Part shown: piece after piece, positions 36,859-45,969 of the stretch
How positions within the stretch are numbered: position 1 is the first letter of the stretch
Layout: each line of letters starts with the position of its first letter
Assembly: GCA_017551905.1 (NCBI GenBank)
Contig: JAFZKK010000117.1
Span: forward strand, 1 to 55,936
From: Salinivirgaceae bacterium
Lineage (GTDB): Bacteria > Bacteroidota > Bacteroidia > Bacteroidales > SZUA-534
DNA: 55,936 nucleotides
Direction: 5' to 3'
The notes under the pieces: model-generated
What the model saw: the letters and a program-made list of their open reading frames with translations, nothing else
Database searches by the model: none
Told to the model about the DNA's origin: nothing
Translations under genes and position numbers: made by a program

Positions 36859-38106
36859 ATGAACCGCTTAAAACCAACCGTACTGCTAATCTGCCGAATA
36901 ATCATCGGCGTAACGTTCATATTTTCAGGCTTTGTGAAAGCTGTGGACCCGCTGGGCTCAACCTACAAGTTCATCGACTATTTCAACGCCTTCGGGATGG
37001 GCTGGGCCAACGGACTGGCCTTTGGACTGTCAATATTGCAGGATGTGATTGAATTCACACTTGGCGTGATGATGCTTTTCAATCTGCAAATCAAGCTCGG
37101 CTCAGTGCTGGTGCTGGCTTTTATGGTTTTCTACACGCCGCTCACGCTCTACATTGCCATTGCCAATCCCGTGCACGACTGCGGCTGCTTTGGCGACGCG
37201 CTCGTCATCACCAACTGGCAGACGTTCTTCAAAAACCTTGTGCTGCTGGCGGCCGCCATTTTGGTTTTCGCTTGGCGCGATAAGTCGGATAACCGCCTGA
37301 CAGTCAATGAGCAATGGGCGCTTTCGGGCGCATCGGTTGTGGCGATAGCCGTTTTCTGCGGATACTCGCACCGACACACGCAAGTGCTTGATTTCCGCCC
37401 ATATAGCGTTGGCACATCGATACCCGAAAAAATGGAACGCCCCGCTGGCGCACCCGCCGACGTTTGGGAAAGCACCTTCGTCTATGAGAAAGACGGCGAA
37501 CAGAAAACGTTTCAAATCAGCAACTTGCCTGATAGCACTTGGACATTCGTCGATGCCAAGCACACGTTGGTGAAGAAGGGCTACGAGCCGCCAATCCACG
37601 ATTTCTCGATTGTGAACCCCGACGGCGAGGACCTGACCGCCGAAGTGCTGGCGAGCGACAACTACAACTTCCTGCTCATCGCCTACAATCTCGACAAATC
37701 GGACTTGAGCCGCACCGACAGCATCAACCGCTTGGCCGACTTCTGTCTGGCGCAGGGCTACACGTTCCGAATGCTCACAGCTTCGACCGACGATGCCATC
37801 GAGAGTTTCCGCGAGGTGGCCGAGCCGCCCTACGAAATCTGCATCTGCGACGAGACGACGCTCAAAACCATCGTCCGCTCGAACCCTGGTCTGATGGTGG
37901 TGAAAGACGGCGTGATTATCGGCAAATGGAACCTTGCCGACCTGCCGCCCGTGCGCTTCTTCGAAGGCAACCTGCTGGCCAAATGCATTGATTATCAAGT
38001 GGCCAAACAACGCACATTCTACTCGTGGCTGCTCATTTTATCGCTTGCATTTATCGCATCGTTTTACTTACTTGCGCGCAAAAGAGTGATACACGAAAAC
38101 GAATAG
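36859..38106 (+). CDS. BT_3928-family DoxX/MauE-like membrane redox protein
   Basis: 415 residues. Four N-terminal membrane helices in a DoxX/MauE arrangement (RIIIGVTFIFSGFVKAVDP; FGLSILQDVIEFTLGVMM), a Cys pair in DCGCFGDAL just after helix 3, a fifth segment, then a ~230-residue extracytoplasmic domain and a C-terminal anchor (WLLILSLAFIASFYLLARK). Matches the Bacteroides BT_3928 family, which, as here, lies just upstream of tpiA. MauE-like proteins take part in disulfide handling; the Cys pair would fit, but the role is unproven. Confidence 0.85.
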   Translation: MNRLKPTVLLICRIIIGVTFIFSGFVKAVDPLGSTYKFIDYFNAFGMGWANGLAFGLSILQDVIEFTLGVMMLFNLQIKLGSVLVLAFMVFYTPLTLYIAIANPVHDCGCFGDALVITNWQTFFKNLVLLAAAILVFAWRDKSDNRLTVNEQWALSGASVVAIAVFCGYSHRHTQVLDFRPYSVGTSIPEKMERPAGAPADVWESTFVYEKDGEQKTFQISNLPDSTWTFVDAKHTLVKKGYEPPIHDFSIVNPDGEDLTAEVLASDNYNFLLIAYNLDKSDLSRTDSINRLADFCLAQGYTFRMLTASTDDAIESFREVAEPPYEICICDETTLKTIVRSNPGLMVVKDGVIIGKWNLADLPPVRFFEGNLLAKCIDYQVAKQRTFYSWLLILSLAFIASFYLLARKRVIHENE

Positions 38107-38143
38107 TAACTAATTTATAATTAATAGTTTAAATCATATCGAT

Positions 38144-38896
38144 ATGAGAAAGAAAATAGTTGCCGGCAACTGGAAGATGAACAAAAATCTTCAGGAAGGC
38201 ATTGCTCTTGCAAAAGAGCTGAACAGCGCTTTGAGCGCAAAACCCAACTGCGACGTGGTTATCTGCACACCGTTTATCCACCTTGCAAAAGTTTCTGAAG
38301 TTATCAACCACAGTATCATTGGTTTAGGTGCCGAGAACTGCGCCGACAAAGAGAAGGGTGCTTTCACTGGCGAGGTTTCGGCCGAAATGGTGAAATCGAC
38401 TGGCGCAGAGTATGTTATCCTTGGCCACTCGGAGCGTCGCGAGTACTACAAAGAGACTTACGACATCCTGAAAGAGAAAGTTCAACTGGCTTTGGCCAAC
38501 GGTTTGAAGGTTATCTTCTGCATCGGCGAAAGCCTGGCAGAGCGCGAGGCCAACAAACAGAACGAGGTTGTTAAAGCTGAACTCGAGGGTTCGGTGTTCA
38601 ATCTTTCGGCTGACGATTTCTCGAAAATCATCATCGCCTACGAGCCAATCTGGGCTATTGGCACTGGCAAAACCGCCACTTCGGACCAAGCCGAGGAGAT
38701 TCACGCTTACATCCGTTCGGTGATTGCCGCAAAATACGGCAAAGAGGTTGCCGAGAACACATCAATCCTTTACGGTGGCTCGTGCAAGGCTTCGAACGCA
38801 CCCGAGCTGTTCGCCAAACCCGACATCGACGGTGGCCTGATTGGTGGCGCATCGCTGAAATGCGAGGACTTTATGGGAATTATCAAGGCATTTTAA
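38144..38896 (+). CDS. tpiA: Triosephosphate isomerase
   Basis: 250 residues, full length. Substrate-binding AGNWKMN, catalytic His in [12 protein letters not shown], catalytic Glu in [13 protein letters not shown], and [14 protein letters not shown] with GGASLK at the phosphate site. Glycolysis. Followed by a strong terminator. Confidence 0.98.
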   Translation: MRKKIVAGNWKMNKNLQEGIALAKELNSALSAKPNCDVVICTPFIHLAKVSEVINHSIIGLGAENCADKEKGAFTGEVSAEMVKSTGAEYVILGHSERREYYKETYDILKEKVQLALANGLKVIFCIGESLAEREANKQNEVVKAELEGSVFNLSADDFSKIIIAYEPIWAIGTGKTATSDQAEEIHAYIRSVIAAKYGKEVAENTSILYGGSCKASNAPELFAKPDIDGGLIGGASLKCEDFMGIIKAF

Positions 38897-38920
38897 TCCG
38901 CTTGCCGCGATATAATGCAA

Positions 38921-38952
38921 AGGCCGGTGCCGTTTTGGTGCCGGCTTTTTTT
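38921..38952 (+). terminator. Terminator after tpiA
   Basis: GCCGGTGCC (38923-38931) pairs with GGTGCCGGC (38937-38945) over nine pairs including two G-T, then seven T. Ends two bases before the folA -7 box. Confidence 0.85.
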
Positions 38953-38953
38953 G

Positions 38954-38961
38954 TAGCTTTG
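38954..38961 (+). promoter_or_regulatory. -7 box of folA promoter
   Basis: TAGCTTTG matches TAnnTTTG, 21 bp before ATG 38983. Its expected -33 region is the tpiA terminator stem itself. Confidence 0.6.
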
Positions 38962-38982
38962 CATATCAAAAAATCACTTTCG

Positions 38983-39489
38983 ATGACAACGCAAAAACCT
39001 CTATCAATAATTGTCGCTATCGATGAGAACAACGCCATAGGATTGAAAAACAATCTGTTGGCGTATATCCCCGCCGACTTGAAACGTTTTAAAGCCATAA
39101 CCACCGGACATACAATTGTGATGGGCAGCAACACGTGGTTCTCTTTGCCAAAACGTCCGCTGCCCGAGCGTACTAACATTGTGATTACCAGCCGTTCAGG
39201 CGATGAGTTCAGCGGAGCGACACTTGTTCATTCGATTGATGAGGCGATAAAAATGCTGTCGGAAAACGACGAGTCGTTCGTAATGGGCGGCGCCAGCATC
39301 TACCGGCAAATGCTGCCTTTCGCCACCAAACTCTACCTGACGCTCATCCACCGCAAGTTTGAAGCCGACACTTTCTTCCCCGAGATAGACTATTCGCAAT
39401 GGACTGAAATTGAGCGTATTGACATCAATGACGACCAAAAAACCGATTTCAGTTACAGCTATCTGACGTTAGAGAAGAAACAAGTCTGA
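38983..39489 (+). CDS. folA: Dihydrofolate reductase
   Basis: 168 residues from ATG 38983, after the terminator and promoter; longer in-frame readings run back into tpiA. SIIVAIDENNAIGLKNNLLAYIPADLKRFK holds the catalytic Asp (IPADLK), then GHTIVMGSNTWFSL and FVMGGASIYRQMLPFA. Regenerates tetrahydrofolate from the dihydrofolate made by ThyA (45006). Confidence 0.96.
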   Translation: MTTQKPLSIIVAIDENNAIGLKNNLLAYIPADLKRFKAITTGHTIVMGSNTWFSLPKRPLPERTNIVITSRSGDEFSGATLVHSIDEAIKMLSENDESFVMGGASIYRQMLPFATKLYLTLIHRKFEADTFFPEIDYSQWTEIERIDINDDQKTDFSYSYLTLEKKQV

Positions 39490-39510
39490 CGCTCGCAAAG
39501 CGATTGACTG

Positions 39511-40428
39511 TCAGTTGATTATCTGCCGTTTGATAAGAAATTCAGTCAGCACAACATCGAACGGCTGGGCAATGTCAACATCCACAAACTCAATGTTATA
39601 CTGCGCGCATTTTTCGCGCAACTCGCTCTCAAACGATTTGAGCGATTGCTGATACTTGTCGCGTATCTCGTTAGGATTCAGCTTGATGCGCTCGCCCGTC
39701 TCCATATCGACAAAGCAAACCGGACGATTTGGATAAAGTAATTCGAGCTCGTGGCGGTTGTCGGTAACGCTGAACACAACCACCTCGTGCTTGTTGTGCT
39801 TCAAGTGCTCGAAAGCGCTGAACAAAGCCTGCGAATCGGGTGAAAACAGGTCGGAAAAGAGTATTATGAGCGACCGTTTGCGCATTTTTTCGGCAATAAG
39901 ATGGAGCGCGCCGGCAACATCGGTCGAAGAAGTTTCCGAAGGCTTGAATTCGGTCGTGAGCAAGCGGTTCAGTTCTGTATAAAGCATCTTGGCGTGCGCC
40001 TCCGACAACTTCGATTCGGTCTGAAAATCAATGCCGTTGCTAAAGAAAGTCAAACCTACTGCATCGCGCTGACGACGCAGAAGATGAATGAGCGCTGCGG
40101 CTGAATAGACAGAAAACGCAAGTTTGTTATCGCGCTGATTGGCAGGAAATTGCATCGAAGCGGATGTGTCAATCAAGATGTTGCAGCGCATATTGGTCTC
40201 CTCCTCGAACCGCTTGACAAAGAGTTTGTCGGTGCGGCCGAACAGTTTCCAATCGATATGCTTGGTTGATTCGCCCTGATTGTAAAGCCGATGTTCGGCA
40301 AACTCAACCGAGAAGCCGTGATATGGACTTTTGTGCTGTCCGGTGATGAAACCCTCAACAATCTGCCGCGCACACCATTCGAGATGGTCGAACTTTTCAA
40401 ATTCGATTATCTCCTGCAAAGTGTTCAT
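39511..40428 (-). CDS. DUF58 protein with von Willebrand A fold
   Basis: 305 residues. The DUF58 core EHRLYNQGESTKHIDWKLFGRTDKLFVKRFEEE and a MIDAS-like DTSAS (ILIDTSASMQFP) show a vWA-like domain that binds a divalent metal. Usually such genes pair with MoxR ATPases, which are absent here. Six bp downstream of the deoxynucleoside kinase gene, so likely co-transcribed. Confidence 0.9.
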   Translation of the reverse strand: MNTLQEIIEFEKFDHLEWCARQIVEGFITGQHKSPYHGFSVEFAEHRLYNQGESTKHIDWKLFGRTDKLFVKRFEEETNMRCNILIDTSASMQFPANQRDNKLAFSVYSAAALIHLLRRQRDAVGLTFFSNGIDFQTESKLSEAHAKMLYTELNRLLTTEFKPSETSSTDVAGALHLIAEKMRKRSLIILFSDLFSPDSQALFSAFEHLKHNKHEVVVFSVTDNRHELELLYPNRPVCFVDMETGERIKLNPNEIRDKYQQSLKSFESELREKCAQYNIEFVDVDIAQPFDVVLTEFLIKRQIIN

Positions 40429-40434
40429 CAGCTA

Positions 40435-41046
40435 TCAGAAAAGGCCGTGAAGCTCAGCGTCGACGCGGTCGAGAACGGTACGCAAGTCGTCTTGATTCTC
40501 GGTAAAATTCAAGTCGTCGACATCGAAAATGAGGAGCTTGCCAAGGTCGTATTTCGAAATCCAAGCCTCGTAGCGCTCGTTCAGACGCTTCAGGTAATCG
40601 ATGCGTATTGAACTCTCATAGTCGCGCCCGCGCTTTTGTATGTTGCGCACAAGAGTCGGCACCGAAGCGCGCAGATATATCAGCAAATCAGGCGGTTGAA
40701 TGAACTTGCTCATCAGTTCGAACGATGAAAAATAAGTGTTGAAGTCGCGAGTGCTGAGCAAACCCATATCGTGCAGATTGGGCGCAAATATGTGGGCGTC
40801 CTCGTAAATGGTGCGGTCTTGAATAACCGTCTTGCCCGATTTCAATATCTTCAAAATCTGATTGTAGCGGCTGTTCAGAAAGAATATCTGCAAGTTGAAC
40901 GACCAGCGCTGCATGTCGTTGTAAAAGTCGTTCATATACGGGTTGTCGGCCTCCTCGTAATGGGCCTCCCACTTGAAATTTTTCGCCAAAAGCCCCGTGA
41001 GCGTTGTCTTGCCGGAGCCTATGTTTCCTGCTATTCCGATGTACAT
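40435..41046 (-). CDS. Deoxynucleoside kinase
   Basis: 203 residues. P-loop GNIGSGKTT, EEADNPYMNDFYNDMQRWSFNLQIFFL, QDRTIYEDAHIFAPN (DRS/DRT motif) and YLRASVPTLVRNIQKRGRDYE (lid). Salvages deoxynucleosides to dNMPs; the closest types act on dA/dG or dC, and specificity is not readable. Together with thyA, tmk and cmk it completes local pyrimidine and dNTP supply. Confidence 0.92.
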   Translation of the reverse strand: MYIGIAGNIGSGKTTLTGLLAKNFKWEAHYEEADNPYMNDFYNDMQRWSFNLQIFFLNSRYNQILKILKSGKTVIQDRTIYEDAHIFAPNLHDMGLLSTRDFNTYFSSFELMSKFIQPPDLLIYLRASVPTLVRNIQKRGRDYESSIRIDYLKRLNERYEAWISKYDLGKLLIFDVDDLNFTENQDDLRTVLDRVDAELHGLF

Positions 41047-41171
41047 AATGTTCGTGTTTATTTCGGCTCTAAATTAGTTTTTTTAGCACAAACACCAACG
41101 GAAAACGGCAACAGAATAATGTTACTGACGATAATTCTGTCAAAATCGCCACGAAGCTGTTTACCACTTGG

Positions 41172-41813
41172 TTACAGAGTTTTTTCAATCCACCTCCTCA
41201 ACTCCCCAAAATCGGCAAGCACCGGGTGGCCGCTGGTTTTGAGCCGGTTGCGGCTCTGATGTCCGTGAGCCATAAGCACGCAGCGGCAGCCTATTTTGTC
41301 GGCCACCTCGCTGTCGTGAAGGGTGTCGCCAATAAAAAGCACATCGGCGGGCTGAATTTTCAATTGGTGCATCATCTGCTGGCATTGCTCAACCTTGCCG
41401 TTGGCATAATGATTGCTACAGCCGCATATATCTGAAAAACAGCTGGTTATTTCCAATCCGGCAACCGATTTCTCAAGCACCTCCTGCTCCATTGCCGACA
41501 TTATTATCTGTTTGACACCCTGACTGTTAAGCCAATCGAGCAACTCTTTCGTGCCTTTATATAATGTGGCTTGTGGCATGAGGCGGAAGTATTCGTCCAT
41601 ATACTCAATGGCCGGTTTCTCGAACGGCTCGGCATCAAAATCGAAGCCTATGGCTGCGTAATAATCTTTGACGGGAAAGGTGAACAGTCGCTTGTAACGC
41701 TCAACTGTCAACAGCGGCAAACTCCGGCGGCGGAGAAGAATGTTCATGGCCTCAATGCCTATCTGCACATCGTCGAGCAAAGTGCCGTTCCAGTCCCAGA
41801 TTACGATTTTCAT
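41172..41813 (-). CDS. HAD-superfamily hydrolase, phosphoglycolate-phosphatase-like
   Basis: 213 residues. Motif I is IWDWNGTLLDD: the nucleophile Asp7 is there, but the second, general acid Asp (position +2) is Asn9. Motif II lies in QIIMSAMEQ (Ser) and motif IV in FIGDTLHDSEVADKIGC (two Asp). The DWNGT variant recurs in this subfamily, so it is not necessarily dead. Directly downstream of a repeat-filled gap that begins at the stop of the hybrid kinase gene; ATG reads ATGAAAATCG, as does tsaE. Confidence 0.85.
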   Translation of the reverse strand: MKIVIWDWNGTLLDDVQIGIEAMNILLRRRSLPLLTVERYKRLFTFPVKDYYAAIGFDFDAEPFEKPAIEYMDEYFRLMPQATLYKGTKELLDWLNSQGVKQIIMSAMEQEVLEKSVAGLEITSCFSDICGCSNHYANGKVEQCQQMMHQLKIQPADVLFIGDTLHDSEVADKIGCRCVLMAHGHQSRNRLKTSGHPVLADFGELRRWIEKTL

Positions 41814-41816
41814 TGT

Positions 41817-41912
41817 GAAAGGTTAGAAGTTTAGAGGGTTAGAATTTTAGAGTTAATAAGTTTTAAGTTAAAAAGGCATAAGGCATAAGGCATAAGTGGT
41901 TTGAGTTTTCTG
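41817..41912 (-). repeat. Short-period repeats between array 2 and the HAD gene
   Basis: Minus strand: three TTATGCC units (from about 41894 down to 41874), then AACTTAAAACTTATTAACTCT and CCCTCTAAACTTCTAACC, ending 4 bp before the HAD ATG. The TAAACT words parallel those before tsaE (52608-52667). Confidence 0.7.
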
Positions 41913-42014
41913 TTTACGTTAGTGTCAGTGTTTTCGTCAGTGTTATCGTTTTCGTTAGTATTAGTGTTAGTGTCAGCGTCAGTGTTATCGTTATCGTTAT
42001 CGTTTTAGTTTTCG
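41913..42014 (-). repeat. Hexamer-word array 2, overlapping the 3' end of the hybrid kinase gene
   Basis: On the minus strand about 17 words: CGAAAA, CTAAAA, CGATAA (x3), CACTGA, CGCTGA, CACTAA (x2), TACTAA, CGAAAA, CGATAA, CACTGA, CGAAAA, CACTGA, CACTAA, CGTAAA. The last kinase codons (ENEN region) and its TAA stop lie in the first words. Same orientation with respect to the host gene as arrays 1 and 3. Confidence 0.85.
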
Positions 42015-44893
42015 TTCTCATCCCTTCCCATATATTTTCCGACAATCTCGAGCAAACGGTCTTTCTGCAGCGGCTTGTACATTACATCGGCAAAGTCGTT
42101 GTCTTTCATCTTGTAACGGAAATCGGACAGTGCGAAGCAAGTCTGCGCTATCACCGGAATATCGGTGTTGAACTGCCTTATCTGATTCAGCGCCTCGAAA
42201 CCGTCGATTATAGGCATCTGCAGGTCCATAAGCACTAATTTTATGTCGGATTCGTCGCGGACGGCCTTGACCGCAGCCTCGCCGTCGTAGGCAAGCCGCA
42301 CCTGATAGCCGGCGCCCTCAAGGATGGTCGATATGTAGATTGCGTTGAACTCGTCGTCTTCGGCCACCAGCACAACCGATTTCTGCTTCGAAAACAAGCC
42401 CGAATCGGGTACACGCACCGCCTGCTCCGTCTCCTCTTTGACGCACGGAATCTCGATTGTAACCATCGAGCCTACATCGACCGACGAGTCGAACTTGATT
42501 GTGCCGCCCAAAACATTGACGTAAGCCTGAGTGATATGCAAGCCCAACCCCGCACCGCGCGACTGAATGGTGCTGGTATTATCGACACGGTAGAACTTCT
42601 TGAAAATCCGTTCTTTATCCACTTCGGCCACACCAATTCCGGTATCGACTATGGTAAACACCATCTTGTCGTCGCGCAAGGCCGACTCCATTGTGACGCT
42701 GCCGCTTGGCGTGTATTTGAGGGCGTTGTCGAGCACATAGTTGAGCAACTGGCGGATTTTGAACTTGTCCGACACAATTATCATCTTCGGCGGCAACTGG
42801 TTGTTGTGCGTCATCACCAGATTATTGTCGTTGCGCAGCTGGGCATCGGCAAAAACCTCGTCGGCAAGTTGGCGGATATCAAACTTTTCGTTGTTGAGCG
42901 TAATCTGGTTCGAATCGATTTTCGACGCTTCGACCGTATTGGTTATTATCGACAGCAAATTGTAGCCGTTGCGCTGAATTATGTCGATGTACTTGCTGAC
43001 GTTTTCGGGCGAGCTGTTCATCTTCAACAGGTCGGTGAAGCCGATAATGGCGTTCATCGGGGTGCGAATCTCGTGCGACAGTATTGACAGAAACGATGAT
43101 TTGAGCCGCAAGCTCTCCTCGGCCTGTTTCTTCGCCTTTTCCATCTCTATTTCAGCCAGTTTGCGCCGGTTTATGTTGATGTTGTAGCCGATGTAGCCGA
43201 TGAATTTGCCCACCGCATCGAAGTTTGGCGTGGCACAGACGTAGAACCAGTAGTAGCTGCCGTTGCCGCAGAGCAAGCGCACCTCGGTCTGCAGGTCATC
43301 GTAGCGCTCCATCATCTGTCGGGCCGCCGGCAACCGCGACTCCCTGTCTTCGGGATGAACAAGTTTGCGCCACTCGTCGCCGTTGAGCAACGATTTGCCC
43401 GTGTCGCCCACAAAGTAAGTGAGAGCCGCATTGGCATACACAAGGCTTCTGTTAGTGTCGAACTTCCAAATCTGCAGGTCGCCAATGTCGGTAAGGTTGC
43501 GGAAATCGCTGTCGGTGCTGGCTGCGGAATCGTCATTGGCATGCTTCTCTTTTATCAGCACTTGGATATACATCTCGCCGTTCATCACAAACGAGGTGGC
43601 CACAAGCGACGCCACAAAATGAGTGCCGTCGAGGCGGACCATGTCGCGGTCGGCTTCTTCCGACTCTTTCTGCTTGGAAGTCAGCTTGATAATCTGCGCG
43701 CGGATGCTGTCAAAAACACCTTCGGCATAAATCGTCTTCAGGTTGCGGCCAACAAGCTGCTCGGGGCCAGTGGCGCGGAACAGATTGACACAGAATTGGT
43801 TAACGTATGTTATCTTGTCATCGAGGTTATGGACAAGAATGGCCTCGGGCGTGCTGTCCATCATCTGCTTGTAGCGGCGCTGAAGGCTCGATATGTCGGC
43901 GGCAAGCTTCTCGTCGGGCATTTCGGAGAAAAGCACATAGCGGCACTTTTTGCCGTTGAATTTAATGGCGAACGACGATTTCAGCATGCAAACCGGCACG
44001 CCATCCTTGCCTAAAAGATAGAAGCGGTCGTCGTTCTGAATCTTCTTCTCCAAGAACGGGTCGGCCGTTTTCATCATTGTGGCATACTGCGACGGAATGT
44101 AATTGAAAATGCTCGTATTTATCACTTTCTCAACAGAATAGCCCAAAATCTCGCTCACCGCCTGATTGGTCATCTGCACTTTGTATTCATCCAAGTCGTA
44201 GATGCACATTGGGTGCGGGTTCATGTTGAAAATCATCTGATACGAATCGACACCCTGCGCCAACAGCTCCTGCTTGTAGTAAGCGTCGGAATTATCGTTG
44301 AAAGTGACAACAAAGCCTGTCATCATGTTCAGCTCGTTCTTCATTGGCGAGAAGGTTCCCTCAACCGGCACCTGTTTGCCGTCTTTGCGTGTCAGCATGG
44401 CGCCATCGGGGAGCAAGGTCTTGTCGTGACCGTTAAGAGTGTCGGTAATAAAACGGTCGAGTTTGGTGCCTTCTTTATCGCTTATATTGAAGATTGACAC
44501 TATGTTATGCCCCACAACCTGATTCCGGCTGAAACCCGTGAGCTGAAGCGCCACATCGTTCACGCTCCAGATATTTCCGTTGCGGTCGACAGTGATGAGC
44601 GCCTCGCTAATGTTCTGCAACACAGTCTGAAGTTCCTTGGTGTGCGCCTTCAAGTTGGCCTCGCGGCGCAGGATGTTGGCCAAAACGCCGTCGCGCAGCT
44701 TTCGCCTGAAAAGGAAAAAGAGTGTCGATGCGATAACCAGTGCGGCAAGAAACGTAGCCACACCTATAACAAACACTCCTCCAACAGGTTCAATACCGAC
44801 AGCCGCCAGCACCAAACCCACTATCAAAACGCATATCAATACCGCACTCAGCACTATTATCACCTTATGCAGCGTGTTTATCTTCTCTTTCAT
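42005..44893 (-). CDS. Membrane-bound hybrid sensor histidine kinase with PAS domains
   Basis: 962 residues from ATG 44893 (an in-frame TTG at 44899 is also possible). Two membrane helices (~9-58), then four PAS-like domains (about 85-200, 215-325, 345-450, 470-590; PAS marks GHNIVSIF, GRNLKTIY and YIGYNININRRK), HisKA with the phospho-acceptor His in ILSHEIRTPMNAIIGFTDLL, HATPase with DNALKYTPSGSV and GAGLGLHI, and a C-terminal receiver whose phospho-acceptor Asp is in LVLMDLQMPIIDG. With no DNA-binding output it must signal through another protein, possibly the lone receiver at 49582. Its last residues ENEN and stop codon are array 2. Confidence 0.93.
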   Translation of the reverse strand: MKEKINTLHKVIIVLSAVLICVLIVGLVLAAVGIEPVGGVFVIGVATFLAALVIASTLFFLFRRKLRDGVLANILRREANLKAHTKELQTVLQNISEALITVDRNGNIWSVNDVALQLTGFSRNQVVGHNIVSIFNISDKEGTKLDRFITDTLNGHDKTLLPDGAMLTRKDGKQVPVEGTFSPMKNELNMMTGFVVTFNDNSDAYYKQELLAQGVDSYQMIFNMNPHPMCIYDLDEYKVQMTNQAVSEILGYSVEKVINTSIFNYIPSQYATMMKTADPFLEKKIQNDDRFYLLGKDGVPVCMLKSSFAIKFNGKKCRYVLFSEMPDEKLAADISSLQRRYKQMMDSTPEAILVHNLDDKITYVNQFCVNLFRATGPEQLVGRNLKTIYAEGVFDSIRAQIIKLTSKQKESEEADRDMVRLDGTHFVASLVATSFVMNGEMYIQVLIKEKHANDDSAASTDSDFRNLTDIGDLQIWKFDTNRSLVYANAALTYFVGDTGKSLLNGDEWRKLVHPEDRESRLPAARQMMERYDDLQTEVRLLCGNGSYYWFYVCATPNFDAVGKFIGYIGYNININRRKLAEIEMEKAKKQAEESLRLKSSFLSILSHEIRTPMNAIIGFTDLLKMNSSPENVSKYIDIIQRNGYNLLSIITNTVEASKIDSNQITLNNEKFDIRQLADEVFADAQLRNDNNLVMTHNNQLPPKMIIVSDKFKIRQLLNYVLDNALKYTPSGSVTMESALRDDKMVFTIVDTGIGVAEVDKERIFKKFYRVDNTSTIQSRGAGLGLHITQAYVNVLGGTIKFDSSVDVGSMVTIEIPCVKEETEQAVRVPDSGLFSKQKSVVLVAEDDEFNAIYISTILEGAGYQVRLAYDGEAAVKAVRDESDIKLVLMDLQMPIIDGFEALNQIRQFNTDIPVIAQTCFALSDFRYKMKDNDFADVMYKPLQKDRLLEIVGKYMGRDENEN

Positions 44894-45005
44894 AATCAAG
44901 CGATTAAAAACAACGCATAAATTTAATCAGACGACAGAAAAAACAATACTCTGCGCCGACAATATTTGCATTGCAGCCAAACTGATTTAAGTCAGTTTAA
45001 TTCAG

Positions 45006-45800
45006 TTAAACCGACACTTCGCCCTTGATATGCGGATGCGGGTTGTAGTTGTCGAGGCGGAAATCGTCGTATTTGAACTTGAAGATGTCGTCAACCTCAG
45101 GATTTATCCACATTGTGGGCAGCGGACGCGGGTCGCGGGTGAGTTGCAACTTAACTTGCTCAAGGTGATTGTTATATATGTGCAAATCGCCGAAGGTGTG
45201 GATAAACTCGCCCAGCTGCAGATGGCAGACTTGCGCAACCATCATTGTCAAGAGCGAATACGAAGCGATGTTGAACGGCACGCCCAGAAAAGCGTCGGCG
45301 CTGCGTTGGTAGAGCTGGCACGAGAGGCGGCCGTTGCGCACATAGAACTGGAACAGCGCATGGCACGGCGGCAGAGCCATGTGGTCGATGTCGGCCACGT
45401 TCCAAGCGCTCACAATCAGGCGGCGCGAGTCGGGGTTGGTCTTGATGTCGTGTATCAATTTGCTGATTTGGTCGATGTGCGAGCCGTCGGGAGCCGGCCA
45501 CGAGCGCCACTGGTAGCCATAGACGTGCCCCAGATTGCCGTCGGCGTCGGCCCACTCGTTCCAGATACGCACACCATTGTCTTGCAGATACTTGACATTG
45601 GTGTCGCCGGCCAGAAACCACAACAGCTCGTGGATTATCGATTTCAGGTGCAGTTTTTTTGTTGTCAGGCACGGAAAACCGTCGTTCAAGTTGAACCGCA
45701 TCTGATAGCCGAAAGTGCTTATAGTGCCCGTTCCGGTGCGGTCGCTTTTGGTGTCGCCCGTCTCAAGAATGTGCGACAGCATGTCAAGATATTGCTTCAT
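45006..45800 (-). CDS. thyA: Thymidylate synthase
   Basis: 264 residues from ATG 45800, identical in length to E. coli Thy[75 protein letters not shown] core, catalytic Cys in [12 protein letters not shown], and [17 protein letters not shown]. Makes dTMP from dUMP and yields dihydrofolate for FolA. An upstream in-frame ATG at 45881 would add 27 unconserved residues. Confidence 0.97.
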   Translation of the reverse strand: MKQYLDMLSHILETGDTKSDRTGTGTISTFGYQMRFNLNDGFPCLTTKKLHLKSIIHELLWFLAGDTNVKYLQDNGVRIWNEWADADGNLGHVYGYQWRSWPAPDGSHIDQISKLIHDIKTNPDSRRLIVSAWNVADIDHMALPPCHALFQFYVRNGRLSCQLYQRSADAFLGVPFNIASYSLLTMMVAQVCHLQLGEFIHTFGDLHIYNNHLEQVKLQLTRDPRPLPTMWINPEVDDIFKFKYDDFRLDNYNPHPHIKGEVSV

Positions 45801-45969
45801 TGCTTTGCTATTTTGGCGCAATTTAAATGTGTGCCGAATAATAGACAACAAACGCGACACATTTAAATTAACAAATTGCAAACGGAAACAGAATTTCAGA
45901 GATTTTTAGATTTTTAATGCCACACCCGATAGCTATTTCAACTATATTGGCAGACTAAATTTTAATAAT

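Noticed and set aside
45030..45866. 278-codon plus-strand frame over thyA
   Set aside because: Antisense shadow of thyA; the translation has no recognisable features.
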